From Lachnospiraceae bacterium (GTDB lineage Bacteria; Bacillota; Clostridia; Lachnospirales; Lachnospiraceae), in contig JAAVHZ010000036.1 of assembly GCA_014799465.1 (NCBI GenBank), forward strand, positions 1 to 36,027: a DNA stretch of 36,027 nucleotides, in the 5' to 3' direction. The notes under the pieces are model-generated. The model worked only from the letters and a program-made list of their open reading frames with translations, was not told the DNA's origin and searched no databases. A program made the translations under genes and the position numbers. Of the stretch, positions 1 through 7,533 are shown piece by piece. Every line of letters starts with the position of its first letter. Within the stretch, counting starts at the first letter, position 1.

Positions 1-72
1 AAATGGTATTTTCATCAAGGGGTAAGTGCGCCCTTTTTTAGCCAAAAAATTAAACCAATATTTTTCATTTTT

Positions 73-126
73 TTATTGACATTTATTAGCTGGACTTTTT
101 GGGCAGGAGGTTCCTGATTTCGCCAT
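73..126 (-). CDS. possible 17-codon leader or micropeptide ORF
   Basis: On the minus strand an AGGAGG Shine-Dalgarno lies 10 nt before an ATG that opens a 17-codon frame, MAKSGTSCPKSPANKCQ, ending in TAA. A well-formed promoter (252-280) lies about 120 nt upstream, so the ORF sits in a plausible transcript. The Shine-Dalgarno is one arm of a 9-bp hairpin (102-145) whose other arm is inside the ORF, so translation could be regulated by RNA structure. I do not recognise the peptide. It could be a leader peptide for a gene beyond the left edge, a micropeptide with two cysteines, or a chance ORF in a regulatory leader. Confidence 0.3.
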   Translation of the reverse strand: MAKSGTSCPKSPANKCQ

Positions 127-145
127 GTCTATGTATCCTCCTGCC
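102..145 (-). promoter_or_regulatory. hairpin sequestering the Shine-Dalgarno of the mini-ORF
   Basis: GGCAGGAGG at 102-110 is the exact reverse complement of CCTCCTGCC at 137-145, with a 26-nt loop. In the minus-strand RNA the ribosome-binding AGGAGG is the 5' arm. The start codon lies in the loop and the closing arm lies in the coding sequence. There is no adequate U-tract, so a simple terminator is less likely than a translation control element. Confidence 0.5.
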
Positions 146-220
146 GTTATTCCTTTTTATTCTGAAATAAAAGCACGATTCCAATATGACATTTTCCGAT
201 AACCAGATATGCAAAATAAG

Positions 221-238
221 ATATTAGATATGAAACTT
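221..238. repeat. 18-bp direct repeat, copy 1 (possible operator)
   Basis: The 18 bp ATATTAGATATGAAACTT here matches 282-299 at 17 of 18 positions, 61 bp away in the same orientation. This copy lies just downstream of the predicted start of the minus-strand promoter at 252-280, so the two copies bracket that promoter. Confidence 0.5.
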
Positions 239-251
239 ATGCTTTGTAGAT

Positions 252-280
252 ATATTATCACAACTTCACGCCAACGTCAA
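252..280 (-). promoter_or_regulatory. sigma-A type promoter, leftward
   Basis: Read on the minus strand: -35 TTGACG, a 17-nt spacer and -10 TAATAT. The predicted start is near 245, giving a leader of about 120 nt before the mini-ORF at 126. It lies just past the pgi terminator, so it starts a new transcription unit that leaves the window on the left. Confidence 0.6.
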
Positions 281-281
281 C

Positions 282-299
282 ATATTATATATGAAACTT
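282..299. repeat. 18-bp direct repeat, copy 2 (possible operator)
   Basis: ATATTATATATGAAACTT, differing from 221-238 by one base. It lies immediately upstream of the -35 box of the promoter at 252-280. With the first copy it forms a pair spaced by 61 bp, close to six helical turns, which suits a dimeric or looping regulator. Confidence 0.5.
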
Positions 300-308
300 T
301 CCACATAG

Positions 309-373
309 CAAAAAAGCGTCTCACCTCATTGCAATCAGATAACTTCTGATATATGCGAATAAGCCAAGACGCT
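309..373 (-). terminator. intrinsic terminator of pgi
   Basis: AGCGTCT (315-321) and AGACGCT (367-373) form the outer stem. A second hairpin (ATCAGA with TCTGAT) sits inside the loop. On the minus strand the outer stem is followed by a run of Ts, placing it 29 nt past the pgi stop codon. Confidence 0.65.
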
Positions 374-401
374 CATTATTAAGGAATATTTACTTTTTTC
401 T

Positions 402-1748
402 CTATAATCTCTTCAACAATTCTTCTCTCTGCTTCTCGAATCCTGATTTGCCAAGTAATGCAAACATATTCTTCTTGTAACTCTCAACACCCGGCTGGTT
501 AAACGGATTAACTCCTGAAATATAACCGCTGATACCACATGCAAATTCAAAGAAATAGAATAACTGTCCTAAGTAAAATTCATTCTGCTCAGGAATATTT
601 ACTAAAAGATTCGGAACATTTCCATCTGTATGTGCAAGAATTGTACCATTCATAGCACTCTTGTTAATAAAGTCTATGCTCTTTCCTGCCAGATAATTAA
701 GTCCGTCAAGGTCAACTTCTTCTTCCTCAAGTTCCAGTGAACACTTAGGTGTCACCACATTAATAACCGTCTCAAACATAATTCTTGAGCCATCCTGAAT
801 AAACTGTCCCATAGAATGTAAGTCTGTTGTTAAATCCACTGAAGCAGGGAAAATACCTTTCTGGTCTTTTCCTTCGCTTTCTCCATATAACTGCTTCCAC
901 CATTCTGATACATAATGTACGCTAGGCTCATAGTTAGCAAGTATTTCAACCGATTTGCCCTTTCTATGAAGAATATTTCTTATTGCTGCATATTTAAGTG
1001 CATCATTTTCTGCAAATTCCTTATTAAGTGCAAGCTCACGTCCTGAAGCCGCACCTTCCATAAGCTTGTCTATATCAGCACCGCTGACTGCAATCGGAAG
1101 AAGACCTACTGCCGTAAGTACGGAGAAACGTCCGCCTACATCATCAGGTACTACAAATGTCTCGTAGCCTTCAACATCAGCCAGATTCTTTAATGAACCC
1201 TTCTCTTTATCTGTAGTTGCATATATTCTCTTTGCTGCTTCTTCTTTGCCATACTTTTCTATAAGCATCTTCTTAAACACTCTGAATGCAATAGCAGGCT
1301 CAGTAGTTGTACCTGACTTTGATATCATATTTATGGAAAAATCTTTTCCCTTTACAATATCTGCCAGATGCTGTATGTATGTACCACTGATATTATTTCC
1401 AACATAATATATTTCCGGTGTCTTTCTTTCCTCTTTACACTGATTGTTATAAAAACTATGTCTTAAAAACTCAATAGCTGCCCTTGCACCAAGATATGAA
1501 CCGCCAATACCTATTACAAGTAAGATATCAGAGTCATTCTGAATCTTTTCAGCCGCTTTTTTTATTCTTGCGAACTCTTCTTTATCATAATCAACAGGAA
1601 GATTAATCCATCCTAAAAAATCATTTCCTGCACCTGTCTTATTTACCAAAGTATCTTTAGCTGTATTTACTATACTCTCCATGTTGCTGATTTCTTCTTC
1701 GGATATAAATCCTGTTGCTTTTGAATAATCTAACGTAACTTTTTCCAT
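402..1748 (-). CDS. pgi: glucose-6-phosphate isomerase
   Basis: Cytoplasmic enzyme that interconverts glucose-6-phosphate and fructose-6-phosphate in glycolysis and gluconeogenesis. The 448-residue product has the usual length of the short Gram-positive Pgi form. Visible motifs are the sugar-phosphate loop SKSGTTTEP (about residue 143), the family signature GGRFSVLT (about 207) and the C-terminal signature [11 protein letters not shown] (about 415). I chose the ATG at 1748 rather than an in-frame start 30 nt further upstream because GGAGAG lies about 9 nt before it and family members begin near this point. It is a single-gene unit with its own terminator downstream. Identification is very secure. 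Confidence 0.97.
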   Translation of the reverse strand: MEKVTLDYSKATGFISEEEISNMESIVNTAKDTLVNKTGAGNDFLGWINLPVDYDKEEFARIKKAAEKIQNDSDILLVIGIGGSYLGARAAIEFLRHSFYNNQCKEERKTPEIYYVGNNISGTYIQHLADIVKGKDFSINMISKSGTTTEPAIAFRVFKKMLIEKYGKEEAAKRIYATTDKEKGSLKNLADVEGYETFVVPDDVGGRFSVLTAVGLLPIAVSGADIDKLMEGAASGRELALNKEFAENDALKYAAIRNILHRKGKSVEILANYEPSVHYVSEWWKQLYGESEGKDQKGIFPASVDLTTDLHSMGQFIQDGSRIMFETVINVVTPKCSLELEEEEVDLDGLNYLAGKSIDFINKSAMNGTILAHTDGNVPNLLVNIPEQNEFYLGQLFYFFEFACGISGYISGVNPFNQPGVESYKKNMFALLGKSGFEKQREELLKRL

Positions 1749-1818
1749 TTTTCGACACTCTCCTTTTTCTCCTATCAAGCAACATTATAGTACCATACCT
1801 TTGAATATGCAAGTTTTT

Positions 1819-2475
1819 TTACATTAAAAATTCTTCCAGTACCTCCTCTATAAGCCTTTCATCATATTCATCTTTACTGATTTTATTCTGTTTTTTTTCG
1901 GAATCAATCTTTTTGCCCTGGCTTTTTTTCTCGTTTGACGCAGCCACTTCTACTTTTGCCGATGAATTTACCGCAGATATTGCTACATACATCTGATTCT
2001 CAAGATAATCTGTAACCAGAACGGCTATTTTTTCTTTCTTGCCTTTAATATCCAAAGTGACTTCCCATATTTTTAAAGCCATCCACATCAGCAATCCGCC
2101 TCCTGCGTATATCATCCACTGGTTGTTCACTCCCTGCCTAAAATACACATACATAGAAAATGTCAATCCTATGTATACACATCCTATAGCAAATACTTTT
2201 TCCACTCTGCTTATTACATCTGCACGAATTCCACATATTTTGAAGTAAATCATGGTTTTATCCACAAAGTTCCTTGTACTGTTCACATCTCTGCCTATTC
2301 TGCACAGACTTTCGTATTTCATCTTTATCTGTTTAAAAATTTTCACACTTGTATGCTGCATATCTCCTGTTTCATGCAGCATTTTTTCATATATTCCGGA
2401 TTCTATACCCATAATTGCAAACACTAATGAAAATACTGCAACCATAATCCAGAATGCATCACCACTTAATATCAT
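1819..2475 (-). CDS. unrecognised membrane protein, 218 residues
   Basis: I do not recognise this family. The N terminus carries a hydrophobic segment (about residues 9-24). A soluble stretch of about 65 residues follows, then two close hydrophobic segments (about 91-112 and 118-136), and a highly charged, Lys- and Glu-rich C-terminal tail of about 75 residues. The layout suggests a small membrane anchor with a cytoplasmic tail. A strong GGGGAG site precedes the ATG at 2475. Tandem palindromic repeats lie at 2494-2532, directly in its predicted promoter, so it is probably regulated on its own. It lies 70 bp upstream of pgi in the same direction. Function unknown. Confidence 0.8.
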   Translation of the reverse strand: MILSGDAFWIMVAVFSLVFAIMGIESGIYEKMLHETGDMQHTSVKIFKQIKMKYESLCRIGRDVNSTRNFVDKTMIYFKICGIRADVISRVEKVFAIGCVYIGLTFSMYVYFRQGVNNQWMIYAGGGLLMWMALKIWEVTLDIKGKKEKIAVLVTDYLENQMYVAISAVNSSAKVEVAASNEKKSQGKKIDSEKKQNKISKDEYDERLIEEVLEEFLM

Positions 2476-2493
2476 TTAATTTCTCCCCTTTTT

Positions 2494-2532
2494 ATTCTGA
2501 AATTATAGAATATATTCTGAAATATAGAATAT
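2494..2532 (-). repeat. tandem palindromic repeat in promoter (possible operator)
   Basis: Two adjacent units of 20 and 19 bp, ATTCTGAAATTATAGAATAT and the same lacking one T. Each unit is also an inverted repeat (ATTCT with AGAAT). On the minus strand a TATAAT -10 hexamer lies inside the first unit (2502-2507), just upstream of the gene starting at 2475. This is the typical position of a repressor operator; the regulator is unknown. Confidence 0.45.
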
Positions 2533-2687
2533 CACACTTTTTGCAGATATACTAAATAAATCGTTCGCCAAATTATTACATTTTATTCAAGAGATAAAGT
2601 GCCTGCACTTATATTATACGGCTGATAGCAGTATAGATTTAACTTATTTTAACAGTAAAAATTTAACTGGAATATCATACATTTTTT

Positions 2688-2696
2688 TGTTATAAT
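2688..2696 (+). promoter_or_regulatory. extended -10 promoter for the TSCPD-murG pair
   Basis: TGT directly followed by a perfect TATAAT (2691-2696), an extended -10 element. The -35 region is poor. It lies about 35 nt before the start codon of the TSCPD gene. Confidence 0.5.
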
Positions 2697-2731
2697 CCAA
2701 TATCATAATAAGTAGATTGGAGTTGATTTTT

Positions 2732-2980
2732 ATGGATTATAAAACACAGGGCACCTGCTCAAGAGAAATTCATTTTGAAGTTGACGGAAATACCATACAT
2801 AATGTTCGTTTTACCGGAGGGTGTATGGGAAATACTCAGGGAGTTGCCAGACTTATTGAAGGAATGGATATAAATGATGCAATATCCCGTATGGAAGGAA
2901 TTGATTGCGGCGGAAAAGGTACATCATGCCCTGATCAGCTTGCAAAAGCACTTAAAAAATATTTAAAAGAGAGCGTCTGA
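2732..2980 (+). CDS. TSCPD-domain protein (TIGR03905 type)
   Basis: An 82-residue protein consisting of a single TSCPD domain. The domain is named for the motif seen here as GTSCPDQLAKAL near the C terminus, with a GGCMGN motif (about residue 30) and conserved cysteines. TSCPD domains also occur at the C terminus of some class II ribonucleotide reductases; the role of stand-alone members is not established. The ATG at 2732 is preferred over a TTG at 2717 because GGAG lies 9 nt upstream of it. It is followed 15 nt later by murG and is probably cotranscribed with it from the promoter at 2688-2696. Confidence 0.85.
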   Translation: MDYKTQGTCSREIHFEVDGNTIHNVRFTGGCMGNTQGVARLIEGMDINDAISRMEGIDCGGKGTSCPDQLAKALKKYLKESV

Positions 2981-2995
2981 AAGGAATTCGACATC

Positions 2996-4066
2996 ATGAA
3001 AAAGATTATTTTAACCGGTGGAGGAACTGCCGGCCATGTTACTCCTAATATCGCCCTGATACCCGGACTGAAGCGTCTTGGGTACGATATCAAATATATA
3101 GGCTCTTATGATGGAATAGAAAAAAAATTAATTGAAGAATTGGGCATTTCTTATTCTGGTATTTCATCTGGAAAATTCAGACGATACATGTCTGCAAAGA
3201 ATCTTTCTGACCCTTTCAGAGTAATAAAAGGATATTCGGAAGCCAAATCTATTATTAAAGATTACAAACCTGATATTGTATTTTCAAAAGGCGGCTTTGT
3301 ATCTGTACCCGTTGTGCTTGCTGCCAGAAGATACAAAGTACCTGTTATTATACACGAATCCGATATGACACCCGGACTGGCAAACAAATTAGCCATTCCA
3401 TCTGCCACAAAAGTATGTCACAATTTTCCTGAAACAGCAGAGTATCTTCCAAAAGGAAAATCTGTACTTACCGGTTCACCAATCAGGGCAGAACTGCTAA
3501 AAGGTGATAAACTTAATGGTCTTAAAATGTGTGATTTCACTTCCGGCAAACCTATTATCATGGTCATTGGCGGAAGTCTTGGTGCCGTAGCCGTAAATAA
3601 CGCAGTACGTGAAGCATTACCTGAACTTACTGCTGATTTTCAAATTGTTCATTTATGTGGAAAGGGAAAAACCGATGAAAGCCTAAACAACAAAACCGGT
3701 TATAAGCAATTTGAATATATAAAAGATGAATTAAAAGATTTATTTGCTATGTCGGATATCATAATATCAAGAGCAGGAGCAAATGCCATATGCGAAATAG
3801 CTGCCCTAAAAAAACCATCCATTTTAATTCCTCTTTCTGCCAATGCAAGCCGAGGTGACCAGATTCTAAATGCAAATTCATTCAAAAAGCAAGGGTTCAG
3901 CGAAGTAATTGAGGAAGAAAATCTTAATAAGACTTTATTAATAGATACAGTACATGAAGTATACGAAAACCGTTCAAAATATATAAACAAAATGGAAAAT
4001 TCAGGCAGCCGGAATGCTGTAGATACTATTCTGAAACTTATTGAAAAATGTGAGAAGAATCGCTAA
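2996..4066 (+). CDS. murG: MurG N-acetylglucosaminyltransferase (lipid II synthesis)
   Basis: Peripheral inner-face membrane glycosyltransferase that adds GlcNAc from UDP-GlcNAc to lipid I, giving lipid II for peptidoglycan. The 356-residue length is normal. Motifs visible are the glycine-rich GGGTAGHVTPN at residues 8-18, HESDMTPGLANK (about 121), GGSLGA (about 195) and the UDP-GlcNAc-binding region SRAGANAICEIAALKKPSILIPL-like segment (about 258-280). It does not sit in a dcw cluster with other mur genes here but follows a TSCPD gene. The stop codon lies in the loop of a perfect hairpin (4054-4077). Confidence 0.95.
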   Translation: MKKIILTGGGTAGHVTPNIALIPGLKRLGYDIKYIGSYDGIEKKLIEELGISYSGISSGKFRRYMSAKNLSDPFRVIKGYSEAKSIIKDYKPDIVFSKGGFVSVPVVLAARRYKVPVIIHESDMTPGLANKLAIPSATKVCHNFPETAEYLPKGKSVLTGSPIRAELLKGDKLNGLKMCDFTSGKPIIMVIGGSLGAVAVNNAVREALPELTADFQIVHLCGKGKTDESLNNKTGYKQFEYIKDELKDLFAMSDIIISRAGANAICEIAALKKPSILIPLSANASRGDQILNANSFKKQGFSEVIEEENLNKTLLIDTVHEVYENRSKYINKMENSGSRNAVDTILKLIEKCEKNR

Positions 4067-4077
4067 AGCGATTCTTC
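4054..4077. terminator. hairpin spanning the murG stop codon
   Basis: GAAGAATCGC and GCGATTCTTC form a perfect 10-bp stem with the loop TAAA, which contains the murG stop codon. It lies between the convergent murG and HIT genes. Neither side has a strong T-tract, so it may be a weak bidirectional terminator or a 3' stabiliser. Confidence 0.5.
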
Positions 4078-4099
4078 CAATATAAATTCAGTTATTATA

Positions 4100-4528
4100 T
4101 TAATTATCAGTTTCCAAAGCGTTCTTAATCTGTTCAGCCATAATTTTTAACTGCTCAGCATCTGATTCCTTTGATTCTCCAAATTTTATTGCCTTATCTC
4201 CCTTGTATCTCGGAATTAAATGTATATGGAAATGAAACACTGTCTGTCCGGCAGCTTCTTCATTATTCTGAATTATATTAAATCCATCTGCATGAAATTC
4301 GTCGGTCATCACTTTTACCATTTTCTTAGCCAGTAAAACTGCTTTTGATAGTACACCTTCCTCAATATCATATATATTTTTATAATGATTTTTAGGAATA
4401 ATCAGAGCATGCCCTTTTGATACAGGAGATACGTCAAATATAACTCTGAAATCATCATCCTCATACAAGGTATTAGTTGGAATTTCTCCATTAGCTAATT
4501 TGCAAAATATACAATTACTTTCTTTCAA
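4100..4528 (-). CDS. HIT family nucleotide hydrolase
   Basis: A 142-residue histidine-triad protein of the Hint/HIT type, predicted to hydrolyse AMP-linked substrates such as adenosine phosphoramidates or dinucleoside polyphosphates in the cytoplasm. The catalytic triad is seen as HFHIHLIP (about residues 98-105). The N terminus has a CIFC zinc-type pair (residues 6-9), common in Firmicute members. Length is typical. It is convergent with murG and divergent from the histidine kinase gene. The physiological substrate cannot be read from sequence. Confidence 0.93.
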   Translation of the reverse strand: MKESNCIFCKLANGEIPTNTLYEDDDFRVIFDVSPVSKGHALIIPKNHYKNIYDIEEGVLSKAVLLAKKMVKVMTDEFHADGFNIIQNNEEAAGQTVFHFHIHLIPRYKGDKAIKFGESKESDAEQLKIMAEQIKNALETDN

Positions 4529-4624
4529 TATTAAAACCTCTTTTCTTTTTGTTATATTTTATCATCCTATTTCTTTTTTGTCACGTTTAATATCCCAGTG
4601 TCGAATTTTGTAATTCGGATTTAT

Positions 4625-4652
4625 TTGACATTTTATTTTAAAATGATAGACT
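4625..4652 (+). promoter_or_regulatory. promoter of the histidine kinase gene
   Basis: -35 TTGACA (4625-4630), a 16-nt spacer and -10 TAGACT (4647-4652), followed by a GAGGAG-type ribosome site before the ATG at 4676. Just upstream is a short inverted repeat, CGAAT with ATTCG, that could be an operator. Confidence 0.6.
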
Positions 4653-4675
4653 ATGTTTAGAGGAGAATAAATATC

Positions 4676-5434
4676 ATGATCAATTATAATAAAATATCAC
4701 AACTAAAAAATGAAAATCCTTATTATGCCGACATAATAGGTGAAATTGAATCTTATTACAATATGACCATCAAACGCATTAACCATGAATTTGGAAATGC
4801 ACTTACACTGGTAAATAGTTCTTTGCAAATTATTGAATCCAGCCACCCTGAAGTACATAACTTTAAATATTGGTCTTCAGCAATGGCTGATGTACGTCAC
4901 ATGGTAAACCTTGTAACGGAAATATCTACTTACAACAACAGCAATTCCTTAAAAACCCAAAAAATTAATATTGTTGAACTGTTAAGCAATGTAATAGATT
5001 CTTTTTCAATAAATCCTGCTTACTCACATATTTCATTTAATATGCATATCAATAAGAGCATACCTCTTATATATGGTGATGACTTAAAATTAAGGCAAGT
5101 TATAATTAATCTTCTAAAAAATGCTTCTGAATCTATCACTGAAAACGGAATAATAGATGTTAATGTCTCACTTATCTCCGATAACACACACCTTTCTATT
5201 GACGTTACTGATAATGGATGTGGTTTAAGCGAAGAGCAGATTAACAATATATTTACACCGATGATTTCATATAAAGCTAACGGAACCGGTCTGGGTCTGC
5301 CTATAACTAAAAAAATAGTAGAAGCCCATAATGGTGTCATAGATGTTAACTCCGTTTTGGGAAAAGGCAGTACATTTACTATAATCCTTCCTATGCCTAC
5401 TCCTCAAATGGAAACAATTGATCCAAAAGCCTAA
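4676..5434 (+). CDS. soluble orphan sensor histidine kinase
   Basis: A 252-residue kinase with a dimerisation/phosphoacceptor helix holding the H-box INHEFGNALTLV (about residue 36-47). A HATPase domain follows, with N-box NLLKNASESI (about 145), G1 DNGCGL (about 180) and G2 GTGLGLP (about 201). The H-box resembles the NtrB-like class with Asn five residues after His. There is no membrane segment, no recognisable sensor domain and no response regulator gene beside it, so it may be fed by a partner protein or act in a phosphorelay. Its 3' end overlaps the convergent gene at 5397-6389 by 38 bp. Confidence 0.88.
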   Translation: MINYNKISQLKNENPYYADIIGEIESYYNMTIKRINHEFGNALTLVNSSLQIIESSHPEVHNFKYWSSAMADVRHMVNLVTEISTYNNSNSLKTQKINIVELLSNVIDSFSINPAYSHISFNMHINKSIPLIYGDDLKLRQVIINLLKNASESITENGIIDVNVSLISDNTHLSIDVTDNGCGLSEEQINNIFTPMISYKANGTGLGLPITKKIVEAHNGVIDVNSVLGKGSTFTIILPMPTPQMETIDPKA

Positions 5435-6389
5435 GTGTATTAAAGTTTCCTTTTGCAGTCATTTCACCTGTCATAAATGCCCTTTGGAACGTAGAACGTC
5501 CACGAACTATATTATTTAGCACTTCATAATTTAGCTTTGCAAAAACATCTGCATTCTCGCATTTCTCATATTTACAATCCAAATGGGCATTATTAATATC
5601 AAGTACCAGAGTTCTGTCTTTATCCTCAATATAAAATGCATAAGTCACTTCCACATCTTCTTGAGGTGCAAATTTATTATTAAAGTCATTCACAAATTCA
5701 AAATCAACTTTATTCCCCTGCTGTGTAAGCATATCCTTAAACATATTAGTTAATTGCTCTATATCCTCCTTCTGTTTCTTTACATAAATATCATCCGATA
5801 CATATTTAGACAGTTGTTCGCTTTCCTGTGGTGTCAGATTCATTGAGTCTTTTATCAAATTTTGCTTTATTGCATAATTGCTTGAAGGAAGTGCTTTTTT
5901 CTTCTGTGAAATAGTTCTATATATATTTTCGGCTTTTTTTTCAATAATTTCTGAATACTCCCTATTCATCTCAAAATCAACTGAATCCTCTACATAAGCA
6001 GACATTCCGGAGCACGGAAGACCTCCCAGAAGCTCCCATGCACTTTTTAAGTCAAGTAAAGCCTCCTTCTCTCCATAAGTAGTTGCAACTACAACCGGAG
6101 ACATATATAATGTACTGATTCTGTTCTTATCTCCATACAGCCAGCAAGCATCAAGAAATTCCTGCATCAGACCACCTATCCCCCTCCATTCAACACTGGC
6201 TGCAAGAACTATCCCATCAGCCTCTTTAAGTGTCTGCGGAAGTGTCGTAATTGTATTTTTCAATTCAAACAGATTATACCTTGTAACATCCACGCGTAAC
6301 TCTTTTAAAACTTCTTCTATTTTATTTATAACATAAAGTGTAGGGTCTTCTATAAGTCCTCTTCCGCCATAATATATATTTACCTTCAC
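5397..6389 (-). CDS. flavodoxin-fold NAD(P)H reductase with C-terminal SCP2 domain
   Basis: A 330-residue two-domain protein. The N-terminal part (about 1-175) has the pattern of NADPH-dependent FMN reductase/flavodoxin-like proteins: YYGGRGLIEDPT at the start, a DGIVLAASVEWRGIGGLMQEF segment split here around the flavin loop, and an SPVVVATTYGEKEA strand. The C-terminal part (about 225-330) resembles an SCP2 sterol-carrier-like fold, ending in GRSTFQRAFMTGEMTAKG-type sequence. Such SCP2 domains in bacteria probably bind lipids or other hydrophobic ligands. It is the last minus-strand gene after the rhomboid gene. Enzymatic role inferred from fold only. Confidence 0.75.
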   Translation of the reverse strand: MKVNIYYGGRGLIEDPTLYVINKIEEVLKELRVDVTRYNLFELKNTITTLPQTLKEADGIVLAASVEWRGIGGLMQEFLDACWLYGDKNRISTLYMSPVVVATTYGEKEALLDLKSAWELLGGLPCSGMSAYVEDSVDFEMNREYSEIIEKKAENIYRTISQKKKALPSSNYAIKQNLIKDSMNLTPQESEQLSKYVSDDIYVKKQKEDIEQLTNMFKDMLTQQGNKVDFEFVNDFNNKFAPQEDVEVTYAFYIEDKDRTLVLDINNAHLDCKYEKCENADVFAKLNYEVLNNIVRGRSTFQRAFMTGEMTAKGNFNTLRLLDQLFPFEE

Positions 6390-6445
6390 TGATTAACACT
6401 TCCTTTATTCTAATTTTTGTTGTTATAGTATTGTAATATAATTAA

Positions 6446-7465
6446 CTAACGCTTGCAAGCTACTTTACCAAGTTTAAAATCTCTATAAAGAATCAAAGAT
6501 GATATTACCGTTCCGGTAATAAATCCTCCTACATGTGCCATATTGTCAACATTAGCACTTCCACTGTACAATGCCATTAAAAGAAGCAAAAGAAACCGGC
6601 TGCCAATTCCTCGTCCTTCCATCCTGTTATAAAAATATGTTCCCACCATCATTGCTCCTATTATTCCAAATATTGCACCTGAAGCTCCTGCCGATACAAC
6701 TATCTGATTAATTTTCATATAATACAAATCAGACAACAATCCGGCTCCCAGCCCGCTTATAATATATATAATAATATATTTAACCTTTCCATATATTTTT
6801 TCCACCTGATTGCCAACTATAAACAATGAAAACATATTATTTATGAGATGTGCAGCCCCAAAATGTAAAAACATACTTGTAAATAACCTATAATATTGAC
6901 CATCTTCAAAAATAAGCTGCCAGTTCGCTGCACCATATTTCGTCATATATTCAGAATCTAATGTCGAACCATGTACTTCCAATATTATAAAAATAATAAT
7001 ATTCATCATAATAATACATATATTTACATATGGTAATGAATATTTTTTATTTTTTTGCGGAAACTCCATATTTTCAATCTGATTCTCTAAATTTTCCCTC
7101 AAATCTTCAAATTCTTTCAACTCATTTTCATATACTATAAGACGGTTTGAAGACATATCCAACAGCCAGAAATGCACATCTTCAACCTGATTAATCATTC
7201 TATCCCTGTCTATATCATCTGATAACAAAATGAATTGTATATTTACATACCGCTTTCCCTGAAGCAGAAATTTCCTTTCAACCTGAAAAGCAATTTCCTT
7301 AAGCTGTTCTCCAACAAACTTAACTCCTCCATAATTATTCACTATAACAGCTATATTCATAGAATCATCGCTATTCTTATAAAAAAATCCCATATTCTTT
7401 ATATTTGTCCCCATGGGAATATAAGCATTTTCTTTTAACACATATAATACATTCTCAACAACCAT
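6446..7465 (-). CDS. rhomboid family intramembrane serine protease
   Basis: A 339-residue membrane protease. Residues 1-150 form a cytoplasmic domain I do not recognise. From about 148 onward there are six or more membrane helices. Rhomboid hallmarks are HLINNMFSLFIVG (oxyanion region, about 207), the serine in GASGAIFG (about 259) and the catalytic histidine in MAHVGGFITG (about 309). The start ATG has GGAGG 11 nt upstream. It directly follows the DUF6382-FHA gene and the Tad pilus operon in the same direction, which suggests a role in processing a pilus-related or surface protein. That link is inference; a separate promoter may also exist in the 68-bp gap. Confidence 0.92.
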   Translation of the reverse strand: MVVENVLYVLKENAYIPMGTNIKNMGFFYKNSDDSMNIAVIVNNYGGVKFVGEQLKEIAFQVERKFLLQGKRYVNIQFILLSDDIDRDRMINQVEDVHFWLLDMSSNRLIVYENELKEFEDLRENLENQIENMEFPQKNKKYSLPYVNICIIMMNIIIFIILEVHGSTLDSEYMTKYGAANWQLIFEDGQYYRLFTSMFLHFGAAHLINNMFSLFIVGNQVEKIYGKVKYIIIYIISGLGAGLLSDLYYMKINQIVVSAGASGAIFGIIGAMMVGTYFYNRMEGRGIGSRFLLLLLMALYSGSANVDNMAHVGGFITGTVISSLILYRDFKLGKVACKR

Positions 7466-7533
7466 TCGCCAGTTTACCTCCTACAAATGGAAATTACATA
7501 TACACTATACCTTATCATTTTAAAATGTTTGTG

